Part shown: one piece after another, positions 46,517 to 58,300 of the stretch
How the letters are laid out: each line of letters begins with the position of its first letter
Numbering within the stretch: position 1 is the stretch's first letter
Source: Histoplasma ohiense
Taxonomy: Eukaryota; Ascomycota; Eurotiomycetes; Onygenales; Ajellomycetaceae
Reading direction: 5' to 3'
DNA length: 64,000 nt
Assembly: GCA_017607445.1 (NCBI GenBank)
Contig: JAEVHH010000001.1
Span: forward strand, 5,580,001-5,644,000
The notes under the pieces: model-generated
Told to the model about the DNA's origin: nothing
The model's database searches: none
What the model saw: only the letters and a program-made list of their open reading frames with translations
Translations under genes and position numbers: made by a program

Positions 46517-48458
46517 CTAAGTGTTATCATGTACAGTAACATGGATAACTTCTGGGATTAATGGTACCTCCTCTTCCCCTTGATGAGGATGGTGAAGAAA
46601 GACAGATGGCGCCGTAACCGACACCGCCGTGTGTTTTTTCCCATGCATGAAGTATAACTGACAAGCTCCCACAATAGCAACCATTGCACTACCCCACCAT
46701 GCGAGGCCAGTGAACTCGATTCGCGAGCCAATGCTATAAATATACCCGGCTATCGGTGGGGCGATTGTTCGACAAGCGGCACCGGCGGAAGCGGCGAGGC
46801 CGTTGATTTTACCTATTACGGAATGTGATGGGCAGGCTTGTTTGATGAGGATTAACAGGACTGGATAGGCCAGGATAGAGAAGAAGTTGCGGATAGTCAA
46901 GCAGGTGTAGATCCCGGGGAAGAGCAATTTTTGGGGGAGAGATGTCAGGAAGGGGACGATGAAGTATGCGATTGGATGTAAAACGGTGACGAGCACGAAG
47001 ACGTTCCAAACCCCAAGCCATTCTGCTAAGAGTGGAAAGACTATGGCTTGGATTAGAAGCGCGATTACACCGTTAACAGCCATGATCAGTCCGACTGTTT
47101 GGACTGAAAGACCTAGGCCGCCGGGGATCTTCAGAACATATTTCCTGAGTATGGAGGCTGTTCCGGTTCTATCATCTTGGAGGAATATCGGGAGTAGATG
47201 ATCGTAAGTCATGGAATGATAGGTGAATATCCCCAATGCAATCACAAGCATGGTTACGCGGTACGTGAAAACTTTTGTTTTTTTGGCGGTAGAACCTTCG
47301 TACGACTTGCCGTCCGGTTTAACATCCCATTCTTCGTCCTGGTGCATGTCGACGTCATTAAAGGTCCCGTATGACTTTACTCGTAGATCAGCTGAGGCGT
47401 GAGCAGTAGAGCCTGCTGTAGCAACTGCACTCAGCGGTGCCCCAAATTCGTCAAAATCGTGTGGATGCTGGACAGCAGCAGCGCCCCTCAGGAGGTCAGG
47501 ATGAGTCTCTTCCAAGAGCATATACCCAGCAATAATACTCATAAGCTGCAGAAAAGCGCAAATAACATTAGGAAGAAGATAAGGGAATGTCCCAAAAATC
47601 CCAGAACGCGAGAATACGCCCGGGAAGGAGTCGGCGGGTCTTGCGAAGTAGCCTCCAATGGCTGCAATGATGGTTAATCAGTATTCAAACATCCAAGCCC
47701 AAGAAGAAATCGTATTATTGGGGTATAAAACCTACCAGGACCGATAATAGTACCAATAGACCAGACAAATGGCATAACAGCATAAGCACGGGCTGTGGGA
47801 GAACATAGTTAGCCGTAGGACAACATATTTTAAGAGTGAATACACTTGAAATAAAACAAATGGCAGAAAAGTCTTACGTTCATGTTCTGGCCTCTTTACC
47901 AATTCCCCTACCATCGTCTGGATAACGCCCATATTCCCATTCAAAATGCCACCGAGGACCCTCCCAAATAGTGCTACCCAGAAACTAGTGGAAAACCCGA
48001 CTATAAGAAGGGAAAGCGTGGTACCTACGCAACCGAAGAGCAGGATTGGCTTGCGGCCAACTCTATCAGAGAGGCCACCCCAGAACATTCCTGTCAAGCT
48101 CTCCGACAGAGAAAAAGCAGAAATAAGAATCCCTGCGTAAAATGAGGCATTGCTCGGGAGGCCTAAGTCAAAGTCTCTAACCATAATCCACGAGTAAGGG
48201 AAGATGGACGTTAAGGCGATGGGCTCGGCCAGGCGGCATAATGCTAGGACAAAAGTGTCAGTGCGCACGATGGAAAACAACAAAAGCGATGAACCCCACA
48301 CACAGATGGGAGCTACACTTACCCAGGATAAAGAGTTGAATTGTAGGAAAGGCTGCATCGGGGGAATCGTGCTGAATCACAGCGAGTGTAGTGGTAGTAT
48401 TTGCCGCGTCGGTGACGGAGATGGAGGCGTTTGGTCTTGCCTGACGCGTTAATTTCAT
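46517..48458 (-). CDS. MFS transporter, zinc-induced-facilitator-like / YCR023C family
   Basis: Twelve-helix membrane transporter of 567 residues. Exons 48458..48323, 48243..47878, 47792..47736 and 47661..46517; all junctions are GT-AG and phases match. The MFS signature GGLSDRVGRKPIL follows helix 2. Family-specific segments are GRVLGGILNGNMGVIQTM, a KRPEHEPRAYAVMPFVW junction across intron 2 and SIGTIIGPAIGGYF across intron 3. A long hydrophilic central loop (about 110 residues, Asp/Lys-rich) separates the halves. Substrate is unknown; yeast and plant relatives are linked to zinc, potassium or drug efflux. The promoter carries three inverted repeats with a GTAC core at 48732-48852. Confidence 0.93.
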
Positions 48459-48731
48459 ATTCTTGAGGGATTAACTTGATCCTTACGGCTACCCGTTCCA
48501 CACGAATCCAGCACTCTTGTCTAACTTCGAATTCCGGTTAATCCTTGCGATGGGAAGAGGGGGAACACATCGGGGTCTCGCTCTGAAGTTCTCTTCTTAA
48601 AGTCTCGAGTTGGGCCTCAGGTCCCCACGATACTTCGAACAATGCGGGAACAAGAGGGTGTGGAGCGATTTTTGTTGACCACAAAATAAACTCAGAGTGA
48701 AGCAATCTGTCACAGGGTTTTTTTAAGCTTT

Positions 48732-48749
48732 CTTTGGTCCGTACCAAAG
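48732..48749. promoter_or_regulatory. Inverted repeat 1 in MFS promoter
   Basis: CTTTGGT-CCGT-ACCAAAG: 7-bp perfect arms with a 4-nt spacer, 274 nt upstream of the MFS ATG. Confidence 0.5.
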
Positions 48750-48770
48750 TTGCCAGTCGAACGATACAAG

Positions 48771-48791
48771 GACAAGTACCAGGTACTTGTC
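48771..48791. promoter_or_regulatory. Inverted repeat 2 in MFS promoter
   Basis: GACAAGTACC and GGTACTTGTC are perfect 10-bp arms separated by one A, a likely dimeric-regulator site. It lies about 313 nt upstream of the MFS ATG. The half-site CAAGTAC recurs in imperfect form in inverted repeat 3. Confidence 0.6.
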
Positions 48792-48838
48792 AAGCATGGT
48801 CCATTCGCCCGCATATCCATATCGTGAGAGAGGAAATG

Positions 48839-48852
48839 AAGTACTGGTACTT
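48839..48852. promoter_or_regulatory. Inverted repeat 3 in MFS promoter
   Basis: AAGTAC-TG-GTACTT: 6-bp arms, 2-nt spacer, related in sequence to inverted repeat 2. Confidence 0.45.
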
Positions 48853-49400
48853 TGAAAGTTAGCCAATGGTTCAACGAAGGTTCTGGTCAACGCCACCGAC
48901 AAAAATTTCGAGTTAGGGAGGTTTCATCCTGACGAAAAATGGTAATACATAGAAACGTTGCGATAAACTAGGAATTGAATTAATTGAACACCGACTGTTT
49001 CAGCCTATGGTGGTGTAGGTCTTGAAAGTCCTCTAGACACAGCGCAATATCAACTTTGTCCCCAACCAAGAACGATGTCCAAACCAGGTTCTCGAGTAAA
49101 ATCTTGAGGGCTTGGGTTTTACCAGGAAAGCCGATTCAATAAAAACTGACTAAAAAAGAGTGTAAAATATCTGTAGTGAAATTCCTGGTCATTTCTCAAG
49201 AAGTAAACCCCTAACCTTTTGCTAGATAGGTATACGATGAAATGGGTTTCCAAAACACGGCACCAAAAAAAAAAAAAAAAAAAAAAAACATTAAAAACCC
49301 TGAAGAAATAAAATTTCATACTGAAAAAAGCCAACCTAACATGGTATTCCAAAACCAAAAATTCCAATATAAATCGCGTATATGGTTTGTTTTCTGCCAT

Positions 49401-50260
49401 TTATTGAGCTTGACTCGGAACTGGGAGATACGATCTTCGCTCTTTTACGGCCTGCCAAATGGGAATAACAAGTTAGCACCCGCTGGAGTAAAGGAAACGT
49501 TTTTCTTTGCGCTTAGTATTCTCAGAGAAAGGGGGAAACACCTACTAATACCCATTTCTCTACCCATGGCTGTATTGCCGCCCATACCAATAGTCCCGCC
49601 GTTGCTATAATGAAAATGAAAACGACAGCTTTGTCCTTGTTGGAGTCGCGCTCTAAAGAAACTAGTCAGGGCCATCGCCGCTTTTGCATAGATCGACGTA
49701 TGTCGTATCCAAAGTAAGAATATTGCGATAAGCTTATTCCCCCGGAGGAGTTTAAACTTGTGACCACGGGAAGGATGAAAACATTCGCAGCACTTACGGA
49801 AGCAAGACGCGAGAACATCCTCCTCCTTCGCCCCCTTACACTTGGGAAGCCCATACTCGAGGCAAAATCGGCGATTGCAATCGTTACAGTTTAGTGCCCT
49901 GTATTTCTTGTCGCCCTTCTCTAGATCATTTTTGTTGCCTTCAGAATCTTGGTCATCTCGAGGCAGGAAAAACGACCTGACAGACGCTGGGGAGATAGCT
50001 TCCGCTTTGGGGAGTCCAAGTTGGATGATTGTGCTGTTGGAGAAACAGGTACATTTGCAGAATGAAGTATGCGCTATTTGCTCAGAGGTGGTAGAGGTAG
50101 CAAGTTAGTATTGAAGAACAGTCGATGGAAGAGGTAAAAGAGCCAAGATAGGGAGTTACATACTGGATGAAGAAACAAGGGAAGTGAGAGACACAGTAAA
50201 AAGCCAAAGAATAAAGAATGTACTTCGTGGTATCATGATGGCGATGTATGGTATGTTCAT
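49401..50260 (-). CDS. Small Cys-rich single-pass membrane protein (conserved fungal family, function unknown)
   Basis: Found only by joining exons: 50260..50164, 50073..49798, 49652..49546 and 49451..49401, giving 176 residues with all phases matching. Exon 1 encodes a signal peptide (MIPRSTFFILWLFTVSLTSL; an upstream Met adds 8 residues) and ends at GTATGT. Exon 2 encodes a lumenal Cys cluster (FCKCTCFSNSTII ... CNDCNRRFC ... PKCKGAKEEDV). Exon 3 begins QRDSNKDKAVV and holds one transmembrane helix (VFIFIIATAGLLVWAAI). Exon 4 gives a short basic tail ending at a TAA. Branch sites CTAAC (intron 1) and CTGAC (intron 2) are present. The exon 3 donor could be GTAGGT (used here) or GTATTA six nt earlier. 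I recall similar unnamed proteins in other fungi; location is probably the secretory pathway or cell surface. Confidence 0.8.
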
Positions 50261-50694
50261 GTTATATCGATCAGTTGATGTGATGTTATTAGAGCCCAGT
50301 GGCTTGGCGATTCATCATGTGATATGCCTTGGGCTCTCGGCAATCGTCCTTAGCCGATCCCGACTTCGGGATTGATCACCACGCCAATGGTTCTACCTAA
50401 GGTTCGCAAATAGGTCAGGGAATTGTAGTTTATAGAAGATGGGAGCAAAGCCGGCATGACGTGGAAGGAATATAATAATAAATAGGTGAAAAGCATTCAA
50501 TTCTATTTTCTCGATGGGAAATGCCAGTGCGAATATACTCTGGGCATGTGGACTCCTCGCCATAAAAATGCCAACAGTAAATATAGAAATAACAACTCAT
50601 ATGTATGGGGAAATTGAAATTGAGCGAGATGAAACTTGAGAATAGAAAAAAGGGTGGAATTATGAACTTGTCGGCCCTGTCCCATCCATTCATT
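50261..50694. other. Short intergenic region
   Basis: 434 nt between the membrane-protein start and the 3' end of the RRM gene. Contains a GAGCCCA / TGGGCTC inverted pair about 40 nt apart near 50291-50336. No gene. Confidence 0.5.
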
Positions 50695-52629
50695 CTACTT
50701 CCCCCTGATCCCTTTCTGCCTGTTCTCCCTCTGCCTCTTCATTTTCGACGCCTCCCGCCGCCTCCTCTTCCACGCCCGATTATTCTCTCCCCGATTTTCC
50801 CAAAACCACTTTGCAAATTCGCTCTCATTCTTTTCCTCTTCCTTATCCTTCCCGGTAGGGGCAGCATAAGCAGTCTCGGCTGATTTTGAGGGAGTAGCTG
50901 AACCAACTTCAGCTCCATCACCGTTCCCGTATTGATGAATATCATAATCACCCCAAAATCTACTCTTGTTGGGCGCAGTAGTGTCTGGTGTAGGTGCGCC
51001 GCTTCGTACTGTTCTTGACATAAGGTCATGTTTCGTAAAAGGGGTTTGCGGCTCTCCTGCATCGGGGGAGAAGTGATTGTGGCCATTCTCCATGGTGGTA
51101 ATGGCGTGGTCACCCCTTTCTTGTTCAATATCATCATTATCGCCATCTCCTTCGCCAAAGAAGCTGAATTGAGTGTTTATTTCTAAGGGTGTTTCCAAAT
51201 CTTTGGGCCCGCGTCGTTTGGCGGGGCGTTTGAAAAGCGCTTCCAGGGGATGAACTTCTGTGGCCATTGCCGGTGGCTGGCTCAGGTTGGAGTCTTGGGC
51301 TGGGTGACTTACTTTCCTAGTGACGGCTGGGTTCGTGGAGTCTTTGCTGGGAGTTACGAGGATGGATCGTCGGGTAATGGATTTTAGGGTGTTATTTGGT
51401 TGTTTGATTTGTGCGTCACTTTCGCTCTGCACATCTTCTTCATCCCCTGCACCATTTTCTGAAGAGGAAGATGTCACCGCTGAGTCGCTTACACTAGAAG
51501 AAGAGGTGGACGAGAATGTAGCACCTGTTTTATCGCTTTCGTCTGAATCGCTGTCCTCTTCCTCAGAAGAATTTTCACTTGAAGACCCACTAGAAGAAGT
51601 TTCATCATTGTCCGCTTCACCGGAAGTCAGTGCCCGCGGGGTAGCCCTGTCCGCTAGGTCCTCCTTACTTTCCCGGATTTTTTTTGACTCCATTGGTGTT
51701 TGTTTCACTCTAGGTCTCTCTTTAATAACAGGCTCCTCTTTCACGTTGCCTGCACCATCCAACCAGCCCTTGCCATCCAAATACTCGCTGGTGAGGCTGG
51801 CTTCTGAAGGCTTCTCACCAGTTCTGAAAAAACTCGGGATTGTAGTTAAATTCTCAAACTCATGCACAACCACCTCTCCATTTTTCGGGTGCTTGCTTCG
51901 CTTCTTCTCTGACGATTTATTCTTCTCTTTGGTGATATCAGCCCGATTTGGAGGCACTGTAACCCTGAACAGACATTCAGGCTTCTCGATATATTTCGAG
52001 GGCCGAGACTTGTGCTTTCCTTTTTCATCCGGTTTGCGACTGCGCTTGGTGTGGCCTGCGGGCTCTGTCCAACCACGCTTTACATGTCGACCTTGAGGCA
52101 ATTCAAACCCACCGACAATATTATCTGTACTCTTCCGCTTTTTGGAAGCCTTGTCTAGTCTAGACTGAGGCGAGGTGGAACTGGGAGCTGAGAGGGTTTC
52201 ACTGTCTGGCAGCGGGCATTTGGAGGGACGGGCTTCGTGAATTTTGAGTTTCTTCCCCTTCAAGATGGTCCCATTCAGCTTCTTCACTACTTTCTCCGCC
52301 TCCATTTTCGACAGGTTGACAAATCCGTAGCTGTTCTCGGGGAAGGTTTGCGCAGAGTGGAAGGAAATATCAGTCGCAGCTTCAACTGCCGCTAAACGGA
52401 GGATAGATTGGAGCAACTCTGGCGTTAGCGGAGAGATATGAAGACGAGTCGTACAGGCGCTTGCCATTGCGACTTCATGCTTGTATTTGTGCTGCCGATA
52501 CCACTGCCGCCGCTGTGTTCTTGTGGCATTACTTCTTGTTGAAGCTGTGGATAGACCTTGCTGAGCGGCTAAAATAATGAAATAATGAAATAAATAAGAC
52601 GCCTTGTATTGTAACTTACGCCTTGGCAT
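50695..52629 (-). CDS. RRM-domain protein, probably nucleolar (Nop8-like)
   Basis: N-terminal RNA-recognition motif (TTRLHISPLTPELL ... SYGFVNLSKMEAEKVV ... LNGTILKGKKLKIHEARP), then a long, highly charged, Ser/Lys/Glu-rich body and a basic C-terminus (RAWKRRRREASKMKRQREN) typical of nucleolar ribosome-biogenesis factors. Two starts are possible. ATG at 52629 would use a 51-nt GT-AG intron (52619..52569) whose length is a multiple of three. ATG at 52467 (MASACTTRLH) begins directly before the RRM and is the simpler choice. Lengths: about 627 residues with the intron spliced, 590 from the internal start. It is divergent from SIP5 across about 0.6 kb. The Nop8 link is tentative. Confidence 0.87.
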   Translation of the reverse strand: MPRRKLQYKASYLFHYFIILAAQQGLSTASTRSNATRTQRRQWYRQHKYKHEVAMASACTTRLHISPLTPELLQSILRLAAVEAATDISFHSAQTFPENSYGFVNLSKMEAEKVVKKLNGTILKGKKLKIHEARPSKCPLPDSETLSAPSSTSPQSRLDKASKKRKSTDNIVGGFELPQGRHVKRGWTEPAGHTKRSRKPDEKGKHKSRPSKYIEKPECLFRVTVPPNRADITKEKNKSSEKKRSKHPKNGEVVVHEFENLTTIPSFFRTGEKPSEASLTSEYLDGKGWLDGAGNVKEEPVIKERPRVKQTPMESKKIRESKEDLADRATPRALTSGEADNDETSSSGSSSENSSEEEDSDSDESDKTGATFSSTSSSSVSDSAVTSSSSENGAGDEEDVQSESDAQIKQPNNTLKSITRRSILVTPSKDSTNPAVTRKVSHPAQDSNLSQPPAMATEVHPLEALFKRPAKRRGPKDLETPLEINTQFSFFGEGDGDNDDIEQERGDHAITTMENGHNHFSPDAGEPQTPFTKHDLMSRTVRSGAPTPDTTAPNKSRFWGDYDIHQYGNGDGAEVGSATPSKSAETAYAAPTGKDKEEEKNESEFAKWFWENRGENNRAWKRRRREASKMKRQRENRQKGIRGK

Positions 52630-53249
52630 CCGCTGTTCTGGCGGTGGGTATTAAATTACCCAATCGGGACGCCAGGCGGCGGCAGAATAACAAGGTTGAG
52701 GCAAGCACCAAACTCTCAGCCATGAACCACTTCCAACATTGGCATGCCCACCACTAGCACCGCCGAGTTATCCGGAGGATCTGGGTGCGACAACGCTGGA
52801 GTTTCCATCGTGTGTGTTTCCTATATTGCTGCGGTTGATGCAGCTCTCCTCATTGCTGTCACTGTGTGTCTGTGCAGCGTTGCCGGGTTCGCCGTTCTCG
52901 CAAGTTCAGCCGTATGTCACATCCCGGTGCAGGCAAATCTAGAGCTCGTCTCATGACCTAAGCCCAACCCGTATCACGTCTCCCCGAGCTTACCATCTTT
53001 TCTTTCACATTCCCTTGTTAATGCTGAAGAATTTGTCGTTCACATGGCCGGATTTTTATCCTTAATGTTCCAGCCATCGACTGGTCTGATTACCCCTCCA
53101 GTCACCCATTTCTAGGCCCCCGATCGACGACGTGAGCTATCTCTCAGTGAAAAGTCATTACACTGCCCTCTCAGCCTGATTGGATACATCCTGTCGAAGC
53201 CGCATCCTCTACTTCAACTTACTCTAAATACCCTCTTCATTGTTCCGCT
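52630..53249. other. Divergent promoter between RRM gene and SIP5
   Basis: 620-nt head-to-head spacer, likely bidirectional promoter. ORFs at 52739-52956 overlap in two frames with no family features. No TATA box stands out. Confidence 0.55.
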
Positions 53250-55819
53250 ATGGGAAATACTGCTACCAAAGAGGCAAGGCCCCCGGTGGGAACATCCGGG
53301 CGAATTGGCCATGGACGGGGTCCATCCGGTGGTGCTGTTGCGCTCGGAGGCCTTGGCCGTTTTCATAATCAGTCGGAGAGTTCACAGCCTGGGGGTTCAT
53401 CGAGGCATTTTCGTGGGAGTCGACCGGATCTTTCCTTTCTAGGGATCGGACCAGCGGTCGATAGAGACTCTTTCGTTGAACGAAAGGAAACAAAACAGGA
53501 GAGGGATGCTAGGCGACTAGCAAGAGAACTTGCCGCAAGGATTAAGGAACGAGAACGGAGCATGAAGGATGAGCACGTGGATGGTGGCTATTTGGTGACA
53601 CAAGGGGTTTATACTGGTGTTGAGGATTTCAATAAGGCAGTTGTGCGTCAATTAATGGTATGTGCTTTTTTGGCAACATTTTGCGTCCTGTTTGTTCCGT
53701 TTAAATATATATATATTTACAGCTATATCCGTCCGACTAACTTTCCATATAGATTGAGCGAAGGCTTGCCCCGTTTTGGAAGGGTTTAGAAGAGTTTTCG
53801 GACTCGTGGACGGAGCACCAACTTATGGCTGCCGCTAGAGGGCTTCCGATTCCCGCTCCTGACGAGATACCCCCTGAATTAGAATATAAACTCACTCCAC
53901 CTCGGCTACCAGAGGATCAGGACTTACCCGACCAAAATCTTAACAACTTGACAGTTCCCATCACATCCAGGTCTCAGTCGTATAATTCCGATCTATCTTC
54001 CACTACCCATCCAGTATCTCCTTCCATTTCCCTTCAACCTCAACTTTCCCCTGGCATTTCTGGTTCGCCAGGTGCACATCTTTTTCGTGGACGGGCTAAA
54101 ACTTTAGTATCCTTGACTGCATCGTCTAAACATAGTTCACCAGGGGAAATGTCCCCTCGAGAGCTACAGCTACCCAGAGATCCGTTTGTTAACGGGCAAC
54201 CTATTGAGGCGTACCTCTATAAAAACCCAATTGAATGTCCGATATGCTTCCTTTACTATCCCCCATATCTCAATAGAACCAGATGCTGTGATCAATTGAT
54301 CTGCTCGGAATGTTTTGTTCAAATCAAACGCGCCGATCCGCACCTCCCTGAACACGAACAGCGGGATCCAAACTCACCATCCCCTGACCGACCAGACGAA
54401 CAATTGATCTCCGAGCCAGCAGGCTGCCCTTTTTGCGTACAGCCGGATTTTGGTGTTTCCTATACACCACCCCCTTTCCGACGGGGTCTTAGCTATATCC
54501 CCAGCAACAGCTTGGACAAGACTCTCCTCTCTCCAGCGTCCTCCACATCATCCCTCGTGTCTGGGAATACTAATAATCATTCGATAACCACTCGACGCCG
54601 CGCCACTTCTCTATCTGCAAATTCTCCAGCTGTTATTACGACCGACAAAATTCGGCCCGATTGGGCTCACAAACTCCAAACAGCACGGGCACAAGCTGCT
54701 AGGAGATCCGCTGCTGCAACTGCGTTGCATGCAGCTGCGTATATCAATGCAATGAACAATCCCATTGAAACTAGAGGTATGGGAAGCAGCAGTAGACGTA
54801 TGTTGCGACGAACAACTGGTCATGGGTCGGATAACTCAACTAACCAAACCGGCTCTGTTGCTCTCTTGGCGGAGCGACGAGCCATTGCTGCAGACCGTGA
54901 AAATGGTTCCCCTGCGGAAAGCACGTCAAATTTAGCGCCTGCACGTGCAAGCTCCAGACGAAATCGGATGGACGAACTTGAAGAGATGATGATGATGGAA
55001 GCCATAAGACTGAGCCTCGTCTCTGAAGAAGAAAGGCGCAAAAAGGAAGAAAAGGAGGCCAAAAAAGAGGCCAAACGGCGAGAGAGGGAAGCTAAAAAGG
55101 CAGAAAAATTAGCGAGGAAAAACGGCCTTTACAGCAATAACCCTAGCTCGGTCGCTCTGGACGCTACTGGAAGTAACACAGTTGTTAGAACTGGCCGTGA
55201 GCTTTCGCCCTCTGTTTCTGTTCTTGAGCCATCGAGCGACAAAGGAAAGGCCGTTGATCGTCCGGGGTCCTTATCCGAACCTCCACATACTGACACCCAA
55301 TTACCCGGTCTCCCAAAGCTAAGTTTAAAAACTTCTGATGAAGATCTTTCTTCCATCTTCGGTCCTTCATCAGCTGCAGCAGCAAAGCGATCGCATCTCC
55401 GACATATTTCGAGCTCCTCGTCCTCCAATTCATCATTGGTGGGATCTTCATGTGGGGAACTCATAGGTTCTAGCATCACACCCAATTCTAACTCGGCCAT
55501 TGAGCCCGTATTGAATTTCAGGAGCCTCGATGCCGTGATTGACGACGAAAATACAAATGGCAGCCGTCACGAACATCTTGAGGGAGCGACAAAATTGAAA
55601 AAGACCCAGCAGCCATCCAATGACAATGCAATTTCCCCTCGCCCTAGTCGAGATCTAGGACTGGGAGTAGAGCCGGGAAGCGTCCAGCAGGCCACTTTGC
55701 CTCCACAAGGAGATTCAAACATTAATAAGGACGAAAATGACATTCGCGACAAAGAGCTGCAGTCGCATACTGTGGAAATCGTGCATGGGGGCAATACGAA
55801 CTTGGAGACGGTTGGCTAG
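53250..55819 (+). CDS. SIP5: Sip5-like protein (Snf1-interacting, RING-like)
   Basis: 824 residues from exons 53250..53657 and 53753..55819 (GTATGT donor, CTAAC branch, ATATAG acceptor). The start MGNTATKE fits an N-myristoylation signal with Gly2. The conserved Sip5 block follows: [13 protein letters not shown], then FWKGLEEF after the intron. The RING-like segment is [13 protein letters not shown] ... [11 protein letters not shown] (from about residue 298), closed by [11 protein letters not shown], a Cys arrangement characteristic of Sip5. The C-terminal half is disordered, with a charged helix (about [19 protein letters not shown]) and Ser-rich stretches. In yeast Sip5 binds Snf1 and the Reg1/Glc7 phosphatase in glucose signalling; the role here is inferred. 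Confidence 0.94.
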
Positions 55820-58300
55820 ACAGTCCTCATATTTAACTCTGAAGATAGATGTTGTGACGACAATTTATTGTCTCTCATTCTTCCTAGTCTCTGCTCTTTT
55901 CAAACCTCCTCACCATCCCACCTTCACTCTTGATCACACCCTTTTCTTACTGGATTTCCAACCCCTACATCTCATTCTCCCATCCCTCCATTTCACAAGC
56001 CCCATTTTATGTTACTTTTACGGTAATGTCCGAAACAAACAACTTATTCGTCCATTTATGTAAATCGCGAAACTGTTGCCTCCCCCCTCCCACCCCTTCT
56101 TTTTGTTTAGTTTCATTTCATTACTTTTCCTCATAAGCCACGTCTTTTTCACGATGTCTACGAAAGTTGTTGGTCAGGTTTGCGTGTCTTTTTTGTTTTT
56201 GGTCCATGCAGCAATTCCCCATTGGTACCATTGTCCATTGCTTTCGTCTGTTGATTTTCAGGTTCTAGGCGGCAACATCCCGATATAGTGGCTATGGTGT
56301 CGCCTGTTTCAGTTTTTTCACACCTTTAAAATCGTGTTACTCGGCTTGTTCTTCTCTTTCTATTTTGCTATCTTGTACATATACATATCTAGACACTGGC
56401 TACTATTCTCGTATGAAAACCCAAACTTGTTTCTTATAGCCTCTGCTGATTTCTGCTTGAAACGGATTTGTTACTACCCTTGCTAGTCGTCAATATGTAG
56501 TTATGCCGATCGACTGTAACTACTTAGCGCACTATACTAGATATCCTAACTCTCATCACCTCATGATTGAGGGAAATTCTTCCCTTACGCACAATTTTTG
56601 GCGTAAAGGCCAATGATCTTATTCACTCTTCTTGGTTGTGATTTTGAATGAATGTTGAAATCAATATCTAATTCTCTCCTCTATAAAAGGTATTGGTGCC
56701 GATTCCCAACATGGACGGACATGGGAAAGACTTTCGATTCGGCTATGGGCTCGATCCGGACATAGGACTTCGGCAAGGCTAGCGTTGACATTATCGCAGC
56801 AACAAGGCCCTCACAATTAGAATAATAGTGGCATTTAGACGAGCCCTGAAAACTTGAAGGCCGACCAAGTTGGCCGCCATTTCGTCCAGTTGGGGCCTAG
56901 TCGTGGGATCCTATCAATAAGCTCCCAGGGGTCAACTTCCAAGTCTATAATTCTTGGGGGGAGACGATGCTGGAGGCAAGGGGTTATCACTTCAGGGGGG
57001 TATATGCGCAATTGAAATGATTCACGGATGCACTAGCAGAGATGGGCTTTAGGGAAGAGTGTCCTCCTGAAGAAGAAGATCATAACGAAGAAAAAGGTTG
57101 ACAGCTCGCAGTAGCCATAGGGCAATATACCGCGCCATTGAAATGGGTGTTCCTCGAGGCTGATGAATCGTTTTATTTGTGAGGTTTCATGTTTATATTT
57201 CCAGGTTCCAGGTTAATGCGTTGAGTGTGCTGGGCAATTTTATGGAACGGAAGTATTTTCCTTTCCATCTTTCGCTGATCGAAAAGCTGATTGTTCGCGT
57301 ATTTACCTCCTTTGCATAGTCGAATCAAAAGCTTGCGGGTCGTATTGACACCTATATAATGACCTTAAATATTGGAGAAGGTGGTTGCAATCAGGTTCAT
57401 ATTTCCTTACCGACCACGACATGCCCTACCTTGAAATTAACATGACTGCCCCTAGTGCAAGTTATTTATTTATTTAATCCTTAATACAAGGACTGGGAAC
57501 CTTTGAAAGAATGATCATGAAACAGGCCAACCAAATCCAGACAACACGGTGGAGTCTCCTACATAATAATAATAATAATAATAATAACAATGACAATAGC
57601 AATAATATGCAACTATTGCGAGGGTCATATGTAAGATTCAACTCCAGCCAGGTTGCCAGCATGTTGTCGTGATTTGTCCATGCTGCTGCTGTTGTTGTTG
57701 TTGTCTCTGATTGATATCCAGTTTGTTGAGGGTCAATTGAATAGTTAAATATTTACTTCCTAACAAGGGCTCGTCAGCGACGAGTCTCCGCTCCGTTGCC
57801 CGTTCCCGCAACCTCGAACTAGCCGCATCAACCTGCACAGAGACAACCAGCGCCAGAGCATGCAGACAGGCATTGGCAGATAGGAATCTGCATGGTGGGC
57901 GGATGGGCTGATGAACTCTGGGACTGACTGTTGCCTATCTACACACGCTGATTGGCTTCCCTCTTCCATGTTCGTGTCCACTCTCTCCACTTGGAGATTC
58001 GAGAGATTTGACAACGAACGACTCATCTCAAAAACCAGCCGTCAATAACAACCGGAATCTGGTGTATGACTGCACTACGGAGAACGGAAGATCAATTGGC
58101 ATTCCGCCGGCCAGTCTAGCGCCTGCCTCTCGAACCCCATGCCCTCCAAATTCACGTAACGAAGTGCACCTTGCCCGATATCCACCATAGTTCAACCTAA
58201 TCTCTTGACAACACCAACTCTGAGCAAAGAACATCACGGATATATCCGCTGCACCTCTTTATTTACAAATAAAAAGTCAACTCGACGTCCTCTTAGAATA
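55820..58300. other. Intergenic region downstream of SIP5
   Basis: 2.5 kb. The first 0.5 kb is C/T-rich 3' flank. (TAA)n at 57562-57586 and a (TTG)n tract near 57690-57705 occur. No ORF has domain content; a possible 16-codon spliced reading at 56155-56288 was rejected. Confidence 0.55.

Larger units (their letters stand above)
48459..49400. other. Intergenic region, MFS promoter and 3' flank of membrane-protein gene
   Basis: 0.94 kb. The left part is the MFS promoter with three inverted repeats. The rest (48.9-49.4 kb) is AT-rich with an A-run at 49265-49288. No gene seen. Confidence 0.6.

Noticed and set aside
56155..56288. Possible 16-codon spliced reading (MSTKVVGQ then VLGGNIPI)
   Set aside because: The donor GTTTGC is weak, the product is tiny and nothing supports coding; probably 3' flank of SIP5.
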